64,000 bases of DNA from Leptolyngbya sp. NIES-3755 (GCA_001548435.1 AP017308.1:4783030-4847029), one strand, 5' to 3'; positions 8,979 to 19,297 are shown, numbered from the stretch's first letter. Made by a program: numbers and translations. Notes: generated by a model from the sequence alone, not told the origin.

Positions 8979-10559
8979 ATGTCAGATATAACCCGGTTCG
9001 CTAAATTCAGTTCACCCCTGTCGTGTGTCGTGGTTTCCGCGATCGCTGCTCTATTTGCAGGTTTCAATGTCGGAAAACCCGCACAAGCTAACCCTTCAGA
9101 CCAAAGTTCTACGACCAAGATTGCTGCGGTTTCTCAGCCGAATTTACCGATCGAGCGATCGCAACCGATGATTCAATCGGAAGCTGATCTCATTCAACAG
9201 CTATCGGGGCAAACAACTTCCGTAAAACCCGTTACTGCTCAAAAGCCAAACTTTGCACCTCCGATCGCAGGATCAGCAATTTCACTTCCAACGGCTCAAA
9301 ATCCTGAGCAACCTAAATCGCCTTTAGTCGCATCTACCTTATCTGCAACGGATGTCCAGGCTGGAATTCTACCTGCTCAGCAACGTTTTACGGCTCCGGT
9401 TTCCACCGTTAGAGGCATTCGTCCTGATGCAATGAAGGAACCGATTAATTTTGAACCTGCACCGACCGAAATCGCGCTCAATCCTTCTCGTACTTCGGAT
9501 TTAGTCGCTCAATCTGGTCGCGATGCCGATTCTCTAACCCGACCCAATCGCCCATTCTTACGGAGTACTGCTCTCACGCCGCCGAATCTGACTTTTCAGG
9601 GTGTGTATTTATTTCAAGGCGATCAGACTTCAGCACGAGCAAGACTATTTGGTATTTATCCACTCACCCCAAATGCGCTAGTTGGTGCAACACTCGATCT
9701 CACAACAGGTAGAGCTTTCACCGATACGCCGAACAACGGCTTCAATGTTACAGAACTCTACTTTGCAACCTCACCACGAGACATTCCGAACTTGAGATTT
9801 GTCGTCGGTCAGATTGATTTGACCTCATACTTCGATCGTAATAGTTTCGCCAAAGATGGAGCCTCGCAATTCTTCAGCCCGGTGTTTCAAACAAACCCTG
9901 CTCTGAGCGCGACCGGAATTGCTTCACGCCCAGGCGCATTAGTAAACTTTAGCCTTACCGACAACATCGAAGCGAAAGCTGCCGTCTTCTCCTCATCTAG
10001 AGGACTGAGTGATTTTGCACTTGATGGTTTTGCAGGCGAATTAGGTGTCCGTTACGGCAACTTGATTGTGCGCGGGACTTATGCCACCGATCGCGATTCT
10101 GGTTCTGAAAGTGGCTTCCAAGAAATCTTCCAAATCAGCCGTGGTGGAGGACAAACGGGAGTTCTCCGAGGCGATCGAGAACAAGCGTATGGCGTAAACG
10201 CTGAATTGTTCATTCCCAGCTTAAGAATGGGAGTCTTCGGACGCTACGGACGCTATAACAATCTCGATTTAGACGAAGGCGGCGATACATTCAGCGGCGG
10301 CATCACCTTCTTAGATTTGTTAACCCCAGACGATCGTTTAGGACTTGCGTATGGTCGTTCTTTATCCAATGACCGACTACGACGACAAAGCGGCGTTGAG
10401 AATCCTGATGTCTTAGAACTGTTCTATGACTTCCGGTTACTTCCCAATCTGCGTCTCGGTTTCTCGATTCAAGAGCGCAATAACTTCTCTGAAACGATCG
10501 CTGGCGTTCGTCTGAGAACAGAGTTCGATGTCACCCCTAGAGGCAGACAAGCCCAGTGA
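8979..10559 (+). CDS. Outer-membrane beta-barrel protein of the cellulose operon
   Basis: 526 residues. A signal-like N-terminus (about 14-38, ending near AQA) is followed by about 160 residues of Pro/Ser/Gln-rich linker, then from about residue 205 a run of alternating hydrophobic strands with Gly/Asn/Asp turns, for example LTFQGVYLFQGDQTSARARL, ALVGATLDLTTGRAF and LRLGFSIQERNNF. This is the composition of an outer-membrane barrel. It takes the place that the C-terminal barrel of BcsC has in enterobacteria. The stop overlaps the GTG start of the TPR gene by 4 bp. Assignment as the cellulose export pore is inference from context. Confidence 0.7.
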   Translation: MSDITRFAKFSSPLSCVVVSAIAALFAGFNVGKPAQANPSDQSSTTKIAAVSQPNLPIERSQPMIQSEADLIQQLSGQTTSVKPVTAQKPNFAPPIAGSAISLPTAQNPEQPKSPLVASTLSATDVQAGILPAQQRFTAPVSTVRGIRPDAMKEPINFEPAPTEIALNPSRTSDLVAQSGRDADSLTRPNRPFLRSTALTPPNLTFQGVYLFQGDQTSARARLFGIYPLTPNALVGATLDLTTGRAFTDTPNNGFNVTELYFATSPRDIPNLRFVVGQIDLTSYFDRNSFAKDGASQFFSPVFQTNPALSATGIASRPGALVNFSLTDNIEAKAAVFSSSRGLSDFALDGFAGELGVRYGNLIVRGTYATDRDSGSESGFQEIFQISRGGGQTGVLRGDREQAYGVNAELFIPSLRMGVFGRYGRYNNLDLDEGGDTFSGGITFLDLLTPDDRLGLAYGRSLSNDRLRRQSGVENPDVLELFYDFRLLPNLRLGFSIQERNNFSETIAGVRLRTEFDVTPRGRQAQ

Positions 10560-12919
10560 TTCCTCCCGATCCCATGAACACTCGCAAACATCCCGCTAAC
10601 ATGGCTCGCGTAAAGCAACAGTTCACCCTCTCTCTTTGTCTCGGATGGCTTCTTGCCGGGACTCCGCTGCTCACCTTGGCAGAAAGTCAAATTGCGATCG
10701 CTCAAACTCCAGGCATCCCCGCTGATGTCCGTGAAGCTTATACGCTCCTGGGTAAAGGCTGGGTAGATGATGCGATCAAAGCTTTTCAGCAATCGATTCA
10801 ACGCTATCCAAGCTTGATCGAGGCGAAGTTAGGGCTTGCAATTTCTTTCCGTCGAGCAGGACGCGATGGTGATGCCTGGCAAGCTTACCAGCGGGTTTTG
10901 CAGCAAGATCCAAACAATCAGTTAGCACTGAAAACAGTTGGAATTCTGGCTGGTTTTAAACCAGAGTGGCAAAAACAAGGGATTGAAGCACTCACAACTT
11001 TACTAAGGCTCAATAGCGGAGATTCAGAAGCTCGTGCCCAACGTGCATTGTTGTACGGCTATCAAGGGCGATTCTCTGAAGCTTTAGCGGATTATGAGAT
11101 TGTTCTACAAGCAAATCCAGCACCAGAAGTGCTTTTGGGAGCTGCACAGATTTACACTTACGCGGGCGATGCACAAAAAGGATTGGAATTGTTTGAGCGC
11201 TATCGATCAAGATCAAACGCTCCAATTACCGGAAATGCTGCGATCGCTTATGCTCGTGCTTTACGGGCTTCGGGCAATGCAACTCAAGCGATCGCGATTT
11301 TAGAAGGACAACTTCCAAGACAAACAAATGCCTTTAGTATTCAAGTGCGATCGGAACTGTCTCAAGCATATTTAGCAAATCGCCAATCGACGCAAGCATT
11401 AGCTGTTCTTGATCCATTACGCGATCGATCTGATGCTCGTTTACCTTTAGCTCGTGCGTTGAATGAATTAGGAAGACGAGAAAATCGCCCTGAACTGGTT
11501 GCCCAAGCTGGATCGCTCTATCGTCAAGTATTGTCCGAAACTGCAAATCCCTCTCCAATCTTGCTGCGAGAAATTGCAGATGTTCTCAGCGGAATTCCCA
11601 AAGAGCGTAAAACTGCACTGCAACTGTATCGACAACTTGCACAGCAACAACCAGAAAATCAAACGCTTCTCATTCAGAAACTTGCTCTAGAAGCTCAACT
11701 CGGAACACTAACAGACAGCGAAATTCGTCAGCAATTAAGACCAATTTTGCAATCGATTCCGAATGAGCCTGCACAACAATTCGCGATCGCTCAAGCGCTA
11801 GTCCGTCTAGAACCCGATCCCGAATTTCTACCTGTGTATGAGCGTTTGATTCGCAGCGGTGTGAATGAGCCATTTTTGAACTTCCGGCTTGCTCAAATTC
11901 TGATTGAACAGAACGAATTCGAGACAGCAAAAGAGGCTTTATCTCGCTATCAATCCACTCTGGTTGGTTCCCGCGATCGCGCTCCTCAATTGTTACTTGC
12001 AGAACTCGACCGCAAACAAGGCAATCTCGAAGGAGCCGCAAAACGCTACGAAGCTCTGATTTCTGATGAAGCAATCGACGCTGATCTTAAATCCGGTGCA
12101 GTTCGTTCTTTAGCAGGACTGCGACTCGCTCAGAATCGGTTTGATGAAGCCCTGCAATTATACGATCGCTTAATCGCGGACAATCCTGAAGATGCACAAC
12201 TTCAACTCGGTCGTACAGCAGTCGCTTATCAAGCAAGAAAAATCACCGAAAGCGAAGCCGAAACAGTCCTTGCTCAATTCCTTCAATCTCGCCCGTCAGA
12301 GACTCCTTCAGAACTCTACACATTAGTAGGGATCTTACCAAGTAATCGGAGCCGTGAGTCGCTCTACAACGCATTAATTGAAGCTGATCCGACGAGTGTA
12401 CCTGTTCAAGTTCGCTTGATTCAATTACTCGCAAGTCGCAATCCAAGACAGGCAAGAGCACAAGCAAATCGACTAATTGCTAGAGTTCGACAGACTTCAC
12501 CCGACGATCGCTCAAACGTTTCGCTTTTCTTCCTTAAAGCTCAACTCGAACAAACATTAGGAAACTCCGATCGAGCCGAAGATGCGTATCTAGCCATCTT
12601 GAAAGTACAACCAGAAAATCTAGATGCCTTGTCTGGTCTGGGAGGTGTGCGATTCCAACAGCGACAGTTTGCCTCAGCTTCTAATGTCTACTCTCAGATT
12701 TTGGAACTCGATCCAGACAATCAAATTGCACTGCGATCGCTGGCGGAACTGTCTGCCGCTCAAGGTCAACCTCTCGCTGCATTAGATCAATTTGAGCAAC
12801 TCAAGATCGAGCAGGCAGAACAAGGAACATCAGATCCCGAACTGGAACAACGTATCCAGAAAGTTCAAGAAGGAATGCTGCAACAACGCGGGTTTCAACC
12901 CCCTTGGGAGCGCTATTAA
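10556..12919 (+). CDS. TPR protein, equivalent of the periplasmic part of BcsC
   Basis: 787 residues. Signal peptide followed by tetratricopeptide repeats over nearly the full length, e.g. YTLLGKGWVDDAIKAFQQSI, LLYGYQGRFSEALADYEIVL and LGGVRFQQRQFASASNVYSQ. E. coli BcsC is a TPR superhelix fused to a barrel of about 1,160 residues in total; here this protein ends after the repeats, with no barrel. The GTG at 10556 is coupled to the previous stop; in-frame ATG codons at 10574 and 10601 are alternative starts and the latter gives the cleanest signal peptide. The protein should bridge inner-membrane BcsA/B to the pore. Confidence 0.85.
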   Translation: MIPPDPMNTRKHPANMARVKQQFTLSLCLGWLLAGTPLLTLAESQIAIAQTPGIPADVREAYTLLGKGWVDDAIKAFQQSIQRYPSLIEAKLGLAISFRRAGRDGDAWQAYQRVLQQDPNNQLALKTVGILAGFKPEWQKQGIEALTTLLRLNSGDSEARAQRALLYGYQGRFSEALADYEIVLQANPAPEVLLGAAQIYTYAGDAQKGLELFERYRSRSNAPITGNAAIAYARALRASGNATQAIAILEGQLPRQTNAFSIQVRSELSQAYLANRQSTQALAVLDPLRDRSDARLPLARALNELGRRENRPELVAQAGSLYRQVLSETANPSPILLREIADVLSGIPKERKTALQLYRQLAQQQPENQTLLIQKLALEAQLGTLTDSEIRQQLRPILQSIPNEPAQQFAIAQALVRLEPDPEFLPVYERLIRSGVNEPFLNFRLAQILIEQNEFETAKEALSRYQSTLVGSRDRAPQLLLAELDRKQGNLEGAAKRYEALISDEAIDADLKSGAVRSLAGLRLAQNRFDEALQLYDRLIADNPEDAQLQLGRTAVAYQARKITESEAETVLAQFLQSRPSETPSELYTLVGILPSNRSRESLYNALIEADPTSVPVQVRLIQLLASRNPRQARAQANRLIARVRQTSPDDRSNVSLFFLKAQLEQTLGNSDRAEDAYLAILKVQPENLDALSGLGGVRFQQRQFASASNVYSQILELDPDNQIALRSLAELSAAQGQPLAALDQFEQLKIEQAEQGTSDPELEQRIQKVQEGMLQQRGFQPPWERY

Positions 12920-12937
12920 CTTTGGTGGTGATCAATT

Positions 12938-14164
12938 ATGTTGCGCTTGCTTGTACCACTGACCATTGCTGGATTAATTGGACTCGGAGGATTAGTCTCT
13001 TGTGCGGCTCCTCCTCAACGTTCTACATTTGTTGCGAGTGTTGAGGCAGCCGATCATAGTTTACTGCTGGCTGAAAGTTGGACAGCATATCGCAAGCGGT
13101 TCATTCAAGCCGATGGACGAGTGATCGACTGGGAAGCGAATGGACGATCGACTTCGGAAGGTCAAGCTTATGCCATGTTACGGGCAGTGATGGCGAATGA
13201 TCCTGAAACATTCGCGATCGCGCTCCAATGGGCAGAAACCAACTTACAGCGACGAGACAAAAACAATAAATCGATCGATTCTCTCTGGGCATGGAAATGG
13301 GGACAGAATCCAAATGGAGCTTGGGGCATTCTCGATCCCAATGTTGCGAGTGATGCAGATATTGATGCGATTACTGCATTAATTCTGGCATCCAGACGAT
13401 GGCAGCGTCCCGATTACCTCAAGCTTGCGCGTACCAAGTTAAAAGACCTTTGGGCACACGCAACTCTAACATTGCCCGCTGATGGAAAACGATATCTACT
13501 GCCGGGAGCGATCGCGCTTTTTCAGCGAAACGAAAAGCTCAAAGCGAATCCCTCGTATCTTGCGCCGTATGCCTTTCGCCTCTTTGCCCAAGTCGATTCA
13601 GAGCGCGACTGGTTGAGCCTTGTAGACAGTAGCTACCAGATGTTAGAGCAATCCTCGAAAGTCTCTCCTGTAGGCTTACCGAGCGATTGGATTGCTGTTG
13701 ATCCAAACACCGGAATGTATACCGCGCTTGATCCAGGCAGTCCACTGATTACCCGATATGGATTCGATGCCAGCCGCGTTTGGTGGCGTGTCGCGCTAGA
13801 TGCCACCTGGTTTGGAGAACCGAGAGCTAAAGCCTACCTCAAGGCAAATCTTGGATACCTCAAACAGATGTGGCAACGAGAGCGCAAAATCCCTGCCAAG
13901 CTCGATTTACAAGGTCGTCCGTTAGTAGACTACGAAGCGACTTCACAATACGGCATGTTATATGCTGCTTTCCGCGTGATCGATCCTGCGATCGCACAGG
14001 AAATTCTCACCCAAAAGTTATTGCCCTCCTACCGAAATGGATTCTGGGATAACGATTCCGCCTACTACTCTCAGAATCTTGCCTGGTTTGGTCTGCTCCC
14101 ACCGAACCAAATGGCAACCTACCTTACTGAACCTACTCAAGCTGCAAACGTATCCCTTCCATGA
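12938..14164 (+). CDS. bcsZ: Glycoside hydrolase family 8 endoglucanase (BcsZ-like)
   Basis: 408 residues. The N-terminus carries a hydrophobic stretch ending in LVSCAAPP, which could be a lipobox. GH8 motifs are present: STSEGQAYAMLRAV (about residues 71-84) with the catalytic acid Glu, SLWAWKWG, and ASDADIDAITALILASRRW (about 137-155) with the catalytic Asp. Within cellulose operons this enzyme trims nascent beta-1,4-glucan and is needed for proper export. The ATG start follows the TPR gene by 18 bp with a GGTGG ribosome-binding sequence; its stop overlaps the bcsB start by 4 bp. Confidence 0.92.
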   Translation: MLRLLVPLTIAGLIGLGGLVSCAAPPQRSTFVASVEAADHSLLLAESWTAYRKRFIQADGRVIDWEANGRSTSEGQAYAMLRAVMANDPETFAIALQWAETNLQRRDKNNKSIDSLWAWKWGQNPNGAWGILDPNVASDADIDAITALILASRRWQRPDYLKLARTKLKDLWAHATLTLPADGKRYLLPGAIALFQRNEKLKANPSYLAPYAFRLFAQVDSERDWLSLVDSSYQMLEQSSKVSPVGLPSDWIAVDPNTGMYTALDPGSPLITRYGFDASRVWWRVALDATWFGEPRAKAYLKANLGYLKQMWQRERKIPAKLDLQGRPLVDYEATSQYGMLYAAFRVIDPAIAQEILTQKLLPSYRNGFWDNDSAYYSQNLAWFGLLPPNQMATYLTEPTQAANVSLP

Positions 14165-16671
14165 ATAAACGGTTTTCAAATCAATCTTCTCACCCGCGTC
14201 GAGGCTCAAAAACAATGCTGACACGCACTCTCATCTTGTGCTGTGCTGGATTAGTAACCGGACTCGCGATCGTACTACTTCATGCTCAACAACCGATCGC
14301 CGTTTCTGCTCAAGGCATTCAAAAACAAGAAGATCAACTCATTCGAGACTTCAAGTTACCCAATACGCCTGCTGAAGCACCCGTCTACCGCCCACAAGCG
14401 CCTGTTTATCAGCCTGCTCCGATCGCTGAACCTGCACCCGTCGAAGCAGTAAGCGAACCCTACATCGCGCCTTCTGAACCACCTGTCGCTGCGGAATCTC
14501 CAGCACCCGTCCCTCAACCTGAGAGGAAAGCTGAGACTCCCCAAAAACCGAATGCAACACCGATGAGCCAACATGTGCTGGAATTCAATCGGAGTCCTGC
14601 GATCGGCAACCGTTTTCGTTTACAAGGAACTTACGCAGAGGCGCGAGTTGGCTTCACCCGTCCGAAGAATTGGAACGTGAAATTTGCCAAAGCAGTAATT
14701 CGATTTCAGCATTCTCCCGCGATCGTATCGGACAAGTCTAATCTGATTGTGCGCGTGAATGATACGAGCATTGGCAGTGTTCCGATGAACTTGAGAAATG
14801 CTCAGATCGGAGAAGCGATCGTTAATATCCCAGCAAATCTCGTTCAGGACTACAACGAGATCACGCTAGTGGCTCAACAGACAAATTCTGCAACCTGCGC
14901 GAATCCAGACGATAAAGCACTCTGGTCAGAAGTACTACCCGACTCGAAAGTAATTATTGACTATCAACCTCAGTCACTTGCACTCGATTTTAGTCGTTAT
15001 CCTTTCCCGTTCTTTGACAATTTAGGCTTAGATACACCCCGTCTAAACTATCTTTTGCCTGCCCAAATCAATGAAGCTTGGTTGACTGCAACGAGTCGGT
15101 TTCACACGCATTTTGGGCGACTGGCTGATTTCCGATCGCTCGAAACCACTTTGGTAAAAGACACGAAGAAATTCGAGTGGAACGATCGCTTACTCATTAT
15201 CGGAACGCCTCAAGATCAGCCCACACTCAAATCGTTGAAGCTACCTCTAAACATTGCAAACAATCAAATCTTAGACGGTAGTAAGACTGCACTTCCTGAG
15301 AATGTTGGTGTTTTGATGCTGACAACAATGAACAATGGTAGTGTGCCAGTGATTGTCGCTTCTGGAAATGGAGCGGAAGGAGTTGCAAAAGCAGTTCAAT
15401 TCTTGGTGCAACCGAGCAGCAGTCAGATTGGCTCTGGACAGGTGATTCTCGTTCGCGATGTTGCTGAAGTGGCGACACCAAAATCTCGCAGTTGGGATCG
15501 CTATCTCCCGCTTCAAGATTCATTCCAACTGAGTGCTTTGAAGGGATTAGATAACAAGCCTTTCAAAGATGTGACTGTTCGTGGAACTTCTGCACCTCCC
15601 GTACAATTCCAGTTCCGAGCGTTGCCCGACGATCGAATGTTGCGCGGTAGCTCGATGAATCTGAGATACAGTTACGGTGCTCAAGTCGATCCTCGTCGAT
15701 CGTCGATTTCTGTCCGGATTGATGGAGTAACGATCGGAAGCAAGAAACTAAGTTCAGACAATGGCGCAAAAAATGAGCTACTCAATGTTGATTTGCCGCC
15801 GAACTTGATTAAGTCGGATTCGGTCATCGATGTTGCTTTTGATTTGTATGCGAAAGAAACAGCGAAGTGTGGTCAAATCAGCGATCAACAACTTTGGGGA
15901 ACAGTTCATAGCAGTACTGATTTCAGTCTTAAACGTGAAAATTCAGTTGAACTGCCAGATCTGAAGCTTTTGACTACAGGTTATCCATTTACTGCACCTC
16001 AAGATTTATCTAAAACCGCGATCGTCGTTCCTGATTCTCCAACTGAGGCGGATGTAATGACGCTGCTGAAGTTCAGTGAACGTATGGGACGACTTAGCCA
16101 AGCTAATTCAGTAAAACTCGATGTCTTCACCGCGTCGAATTTACCTGAACCTGTGAAAAGCGATCGACATTTAGTAGCGATTGGAGTTCGCGATCGCTTC
16201 CCCGTCAAAGAAATGCTCGAATCAAACTCTGGATTCCGCATCATGGACGCTTTTGCACGAGAATCTGGCAAAGATCAAATTCATGCTCTACCCGATCAAG
16301 GTGGCGTGATTAAGAGTATGTTGTCGCCTTGGAACCGCGATCGAGTCATGATTGCTCTGACTGCACAAGCAGAACCAGGACTCAAACAAGTTCAAGATGT
16401 GCTGAGTAATGATCTTTGGTTTTATCAACTCAAAGAAGACACTGCACTCATCAGCAGCAATCAAGTGAATCCTTCACCGTTTGATTCCAATGCTTATCAA
16501 ATGCAGTTCGTGAACCAATCAGAGCGGCGACGGATCGAGAACACTAATGCTCTGAGCAAAGCGAGACAGTTATTGCAAGAACAATGGTATCTTCTCCCGA
16601 TCGGCATTATTGGCAGTTCTCTCTTGTTGTACGGAATTGCTCAGCTTTTCCTCAAGCGCGTTGCGGGGTAA
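14161..16671 (+). CDS. bcsB: Cellulose synthase regulatory subunit BcsB
   Basis: 836 residues, slightly longer than E. coli BcsB. N-terminal membrane helix (about 20-40), a Pro-rich segment to about 135, then the paired carbohydrate-binding and flavodoxin-like domains of BcsB, with repeated ...LIVRVNDTSIGSVPMNL... and ...ISVRIDGVTIGSKKLS... units and conserved SRYPFPFFDN. A C-terminal membrane anchor (about 810-830, LLPIGIIGSSLLLYGIAQLF) is the part that packs on BcsA. The ATG overlaps the bcsZ stop by 4 bp, and bcsA follows after 6 bp. Confidence 0.92.
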   Translation: MNKRFSNQSSHPRRGSKTMLTRTLILCCAGLVTGLAIVLLHAQQPIAVSAQGIQKQEDQLIRDFKLPNTPAEAPVYRPQAPVYQPAPIAEPAPVEAVSEPYIAPSEPPVAAESPAPVPQPERKAETPQKPNATPMSQHVLEFNRSPAIGNRFRLQGTYAEARVGFTRPKNWNVKFAKAVIRFQHSPAIVSDKSNLIVRVNDTSIGSVPMNLRNAQIGEAIVNIPANLVQDYNEITLVAQQTNSATCANPDDKALWSEVLPDSKVIIDYQPQSLALDFSRYPFPFFDNLGLDTPRLNYLLPAQINEAWLTATSRFHTHFGRLADFRSLETTLVKDTKKFEWNDRLLIIGTPQDQPTLKSLKLPLNIANNQILDGSKTALPENVGVLMLTTMNNGSVPVIVASGNGAEGVAKAVQFLVQPSSSQIGSGQVILVRDVAEVATPKSRSWDRYLPLQDSFQLSALKGLDNKPFKDVTVRGTSAPPVQFQFRALPDDRMLRGSSMNLRYSYGAQVDPRRSSISVRIDGVTIGSKKLSSDNGAKNELLNVDLPPNLIKSDSVIDVAFDLYAKETAKCGQISDQQLWGTVHSSTDFSLKRENSVELPDLKLLTTGYPFTAPQDLSKTAIVVPDSPTEADVMTLLKFSERMGRLSQANSVKLDVFTASNLPEPVKSDRHLVAIGVRDRFPVKEMLESNSGFRIMDAFARESGKDQIHALPDQGGVIKSMLSPWNRDRVMIALTAQAEPGLKQVQDVLSNDLWFYQLKEDTALISSNQVNPSPFDSNAYQMQFVNQSERRRIENTNALSKARQLLQEQWYLLPIGIIGSSLLLYGIAQLFLKRVAG

Positions 16672-16677
16672 ATCGTC

Positions 16678-19233
16678 ATGACAAATTCAACTCCTTCAAA
16701 ACGGTATCGGAGTAAGGGACAGCGGGTTTTAGCCTGGTTTGTCGATCTGATTCCAAATTTCTTCGATCGACTTTTTCAGAAAAACAGCGCTTCTCAGCTT
16801 GTTCTATTAATGGGCTTGCTGTTAGTCCTATCTGTGCCTCTGATTGTGACCCCGCTCGAAATTTGGCAGCAGGGAATTGTTGCAGTCGTGTTAGTTGGTC
16901 TAGGCTGGGCAGTCACCGATATCGAACACAAACACGCAAAAGGACAAACTAGCGAATATCTGCACCTGTTTATGGTGTGGTTGAGTTTGATTACAACCTT
17001 TCGATATCTGTACTACCGCACGAACTATACGCTTAATCTTACGAGCGGTTGGCTCGATGCAACTTGTAGTATTTTACTGTTTTTGGCAGAACTCTACGCG
17101 ATTTTGACCTTAGCGCTGGCATTCTTTCAAACTCTGAAGCTGAAAGAACGGAAGCCTGTTGATCTTTCAATCATTCCTGAGCAGCAATGGTTCAAGGTTG
17201 ATATCTATATTCCGACCTACAGCGAAGATGTTGAGATTGTTCGTAAAACAGCATTGGGAGCATTAGCGATCGACTATCCCGCTGACAAAAAGAAGGTGTA
17301 CATTCTCGATGATGGTCGGGCTGAGAAGTTTCGCGAAAGACGGGGACAACTCCGGCAGATGTGCAAAGAATTAGGCTGTACACTTCTAACTCGCGACAAC
17401 AACGATCACGCAAAAGCAGGAAATATCAATACCGCACTGCGTCGAACAGGCGGCGACCTCGTTCTGATTCTCGACTGTGACCATATTCCGGTTCGTCATT
17501 TTCTTAAAGATACGGTTGGATTTTTCTACAGTCCTAAAGTGTCGCTCGTTCAAACACCGCACTGGTTTTACAATCCTGATCCGTTTGAGCGGAACTTACA
17601 GACGGGCGGTAAGATTCCCGTAGGTAATGAACTGTTCTACAAAGTGCTACAGAAAGGGAATGACTTCTGGAACGCAGCTTTCTTTTGTGGATCTGCGGCA
17701 GTTGTTAGAAAGTCACATTTGTTAGAAGTGGGTGGGATTGCAGTTGAAACGGTGACGGAAGACTGTCATACCTCATTGCGATTGCATTCTTTGGGCTATG
17801 AATCTGTTTACTACGACAAAATCATGGTGGCGGGACTTGCTCCAGAAAAGTTCTCCGCTTATGTGGGTCAGCAGATTCGCTGGGCACGAGGAATGGCACA
17901 AATTCTTCGGCTTGAGAATCCCCTGTTTAATCCAAAGCTGAAATTATCGATCGGTCAACGAATCTGCTACTTCAGTGCAACTTCTCACTTTTTCTATGGT
18001 TTTCCACGTTTAATGTATGCGCTGGCTCCTGCGATGTTCCTCGTGTTTGGAATTAATCCAATTCGAGGATTAGGACTGGAAACCTTGGCGTATGCACTGC
18101 CTCACTTCTTCGTTTCTACCTACGCGAACTACATCACTTACAAGAATGTCCGTTTCTCCTTCTGGAACGAAATCTATGAGTTTGCGATGTCCTTTCATGC
18201 TGGGATTGTGACGATGCTGGCGGTGTTCAATCCGAAGTTGGGAAGCTTTAACGTGACTGATAAAGGATTGTCTGTCACGAAGCGGAGCTTTGACTGGGGA
18301 TCAGCGAAAGCATTGATGACTGTGGCATTGTTAGTTACGGCTGGAGTTGCCGCAGTTCCATTCTGGTTGATTCTGCGTCCTCAAGACTCGGAAGCGGTGT
18401 TAGTCAACATGGTTTGGAGCTTCTTTAACCTGATTCTGATTGTGTCAGCGTTATTGGTAGCATTGGAACAACCGCAATTGAGACGGGCACACCGACTCGA
18501 TCGTAAATTGTCCGCAGTGCTTTACACAAATGGTGCAGTCATTCAGGGACGCACGATGAATGTAAGTGAAACGGGTTGTCAATTGATAGTGGATAACTGG
18601 GCGGATTTTCTCGAAGATGCTGAGATTGAACTAATTGGAGATTACGGCGCGAGAGCGTTTGTCAAAGGACAAATTATTCGTGTCGTTCCAGTGAGTGAAA
18701 CTCAGGCGATGTTATCGATCGAGTTTATCGATCTAACTCGCGCTCAACTCGATGCTCTTAGTGTTGTGATTTATTCGGATGTGCGTGAGTGGTACTCTCA
18801 GCAACGGGAAAATGTAGATGACCCGTTCCAATCCTTCAGGTTCATTGTTGGGAGTTTGACTCGATCGTTTAAACAGCGTAATGCTGAACCAAGCAATGTC
18901 ACGAGAGTTCGTAAAGAGATTCGTGCTTATGCTCAACTGTATTGGAGAGGGCAGTTTTACGCGGGTGTCGCCACTCGGATTAGTAATCGGAGCTTGCAAC
19001 TGGAGATTCAATTGGATGCGATCGAAGATGTCAAACTTCTGAGTTATTATCAACCTCTTGTTGGGTTGCTCTTGAGTCAAACTGCGGATGAATCTTTGCC
19101 AAATCGGTTGTTGGCGAAGGTGGAGCAGATTGAATTTATTGACGATCGAACTATCATCGAGTTGCGCTTCCCGGATCAAATCATGCAGCGACAAGAAGAT
19201 AAAATCAAACAACTTGTCGATACTTTGAATTAG
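16678..19233 (+). CDS. bcsA: Cellulose synthase catalytic subunit BcsA (GT2 plus PilZ)
   Basis: 851 residues, full length. GT2 catalytic motifs in order: ILDDGRAEKF, LILDCDHIP (DxD), FFCGSAAVVRK (finger/acceptor motif), VTEDCHTSLRLHSLGY (TED) and QQIRWARGMAQ (QxxRW). About eight membrane helices surround the domain. A PilZ domain follows, with an RxxxR-type arginine segment in RRAHRLDRK and NVSETG matching the D/NxSxxG c-di-GMP motif (about 603-630), so activity should depend on c-di-GMP. An extension of about 120 residues follows the PilZ domain. Last gene of the operon, followed by a strong terminator. Confidence 0.96.
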   Translation: MTNSTPSKRYRSKGQRVLAWFVDLIPNFFDRLFQKNSASQLVLLMGLLLVLSVPLIVTPLEIWQQGIVAVVLVGLGWAVTDIEHKHAKGQTSEYLHLFMVWLSLITTFRYLYYRTNYTLNLTSGWLDATCSILLFLAELYAILTLALAFFQTLKLKERKPVDLSIIPEQQWFKVDIYIPTYSEDVEIVRKTALGALAIDYPADKKKVYILDDGRAEKFRERRGQLRQMCKELGCTLLTRDNNDHAKAGNINTALRRTGGDLVLILDCDHIPVRHFLKDTVGFFYSPKVSLVQTPHWFYNPDPFERNLQTGGKIPVGNELFYKVLQKGNDFWNAAFFCGSAAVVRKSHLLEVGGIAVETVTEDCHTSLRLHSLGYESVYYDKIMVAGLAPEKFSAYVGQQIRWARGMAQILRLENPLFNPKLKLSIGQRICYFSATSHFFYGFPRLMYALAPAMFLVFGINPIRGLGLETLAYALPHFFVSTYANYITYKNVRFSFWNEIYEFAMSFHAGIVTMLAVFNPKLGSFNVTDKGLSVTKRSFDWGSAKALMTVALLVTAGVAAVPFWLILRPQDSEAVLVNMVWSFFNLILIVSALLVALEQPQLRRAHRLDRKLSAVLYTNGAVIQGRTMNVSETGCQLIVDNWADFLEDAEIELIGDYGARAFVKGQIIRVVPVSETQAMLSIEFIDLTRAQLDALSVVIYSDVREWYSQQRENVDDPFQSFRFIVGSLTRSFKQRNAEPSNVTRVRKEIRAYAQLYWRGQFYAGVATRISNRSLQLEIQLDAIEDVKLLSYYQPLVGLLLSQTADESLPNRLLAKVEQIEFIDDRTIIELRFPDQIMQRQEDKIKQLVDTLN

Positions 19234-19252
19234 ATTGGTTTGGCATTTGATG

Positions 19253-19291
19253 AAAAGACCTTGATTGGAGATGTATCAATCAAGGTCTTTT
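19253..19291. terminator. Bidirectional Rho-independent terminator
   Basis: Perfect 15-bp stem aaaagaccttgattg / caatcaaggtctttt (19253-19267 and 19277-19291) with a 9-nt loop. It separates bcsA from the convergent sugar-permease gene. Confidence 0.93.
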
Positions 19292-19297
19292 ACTTTA

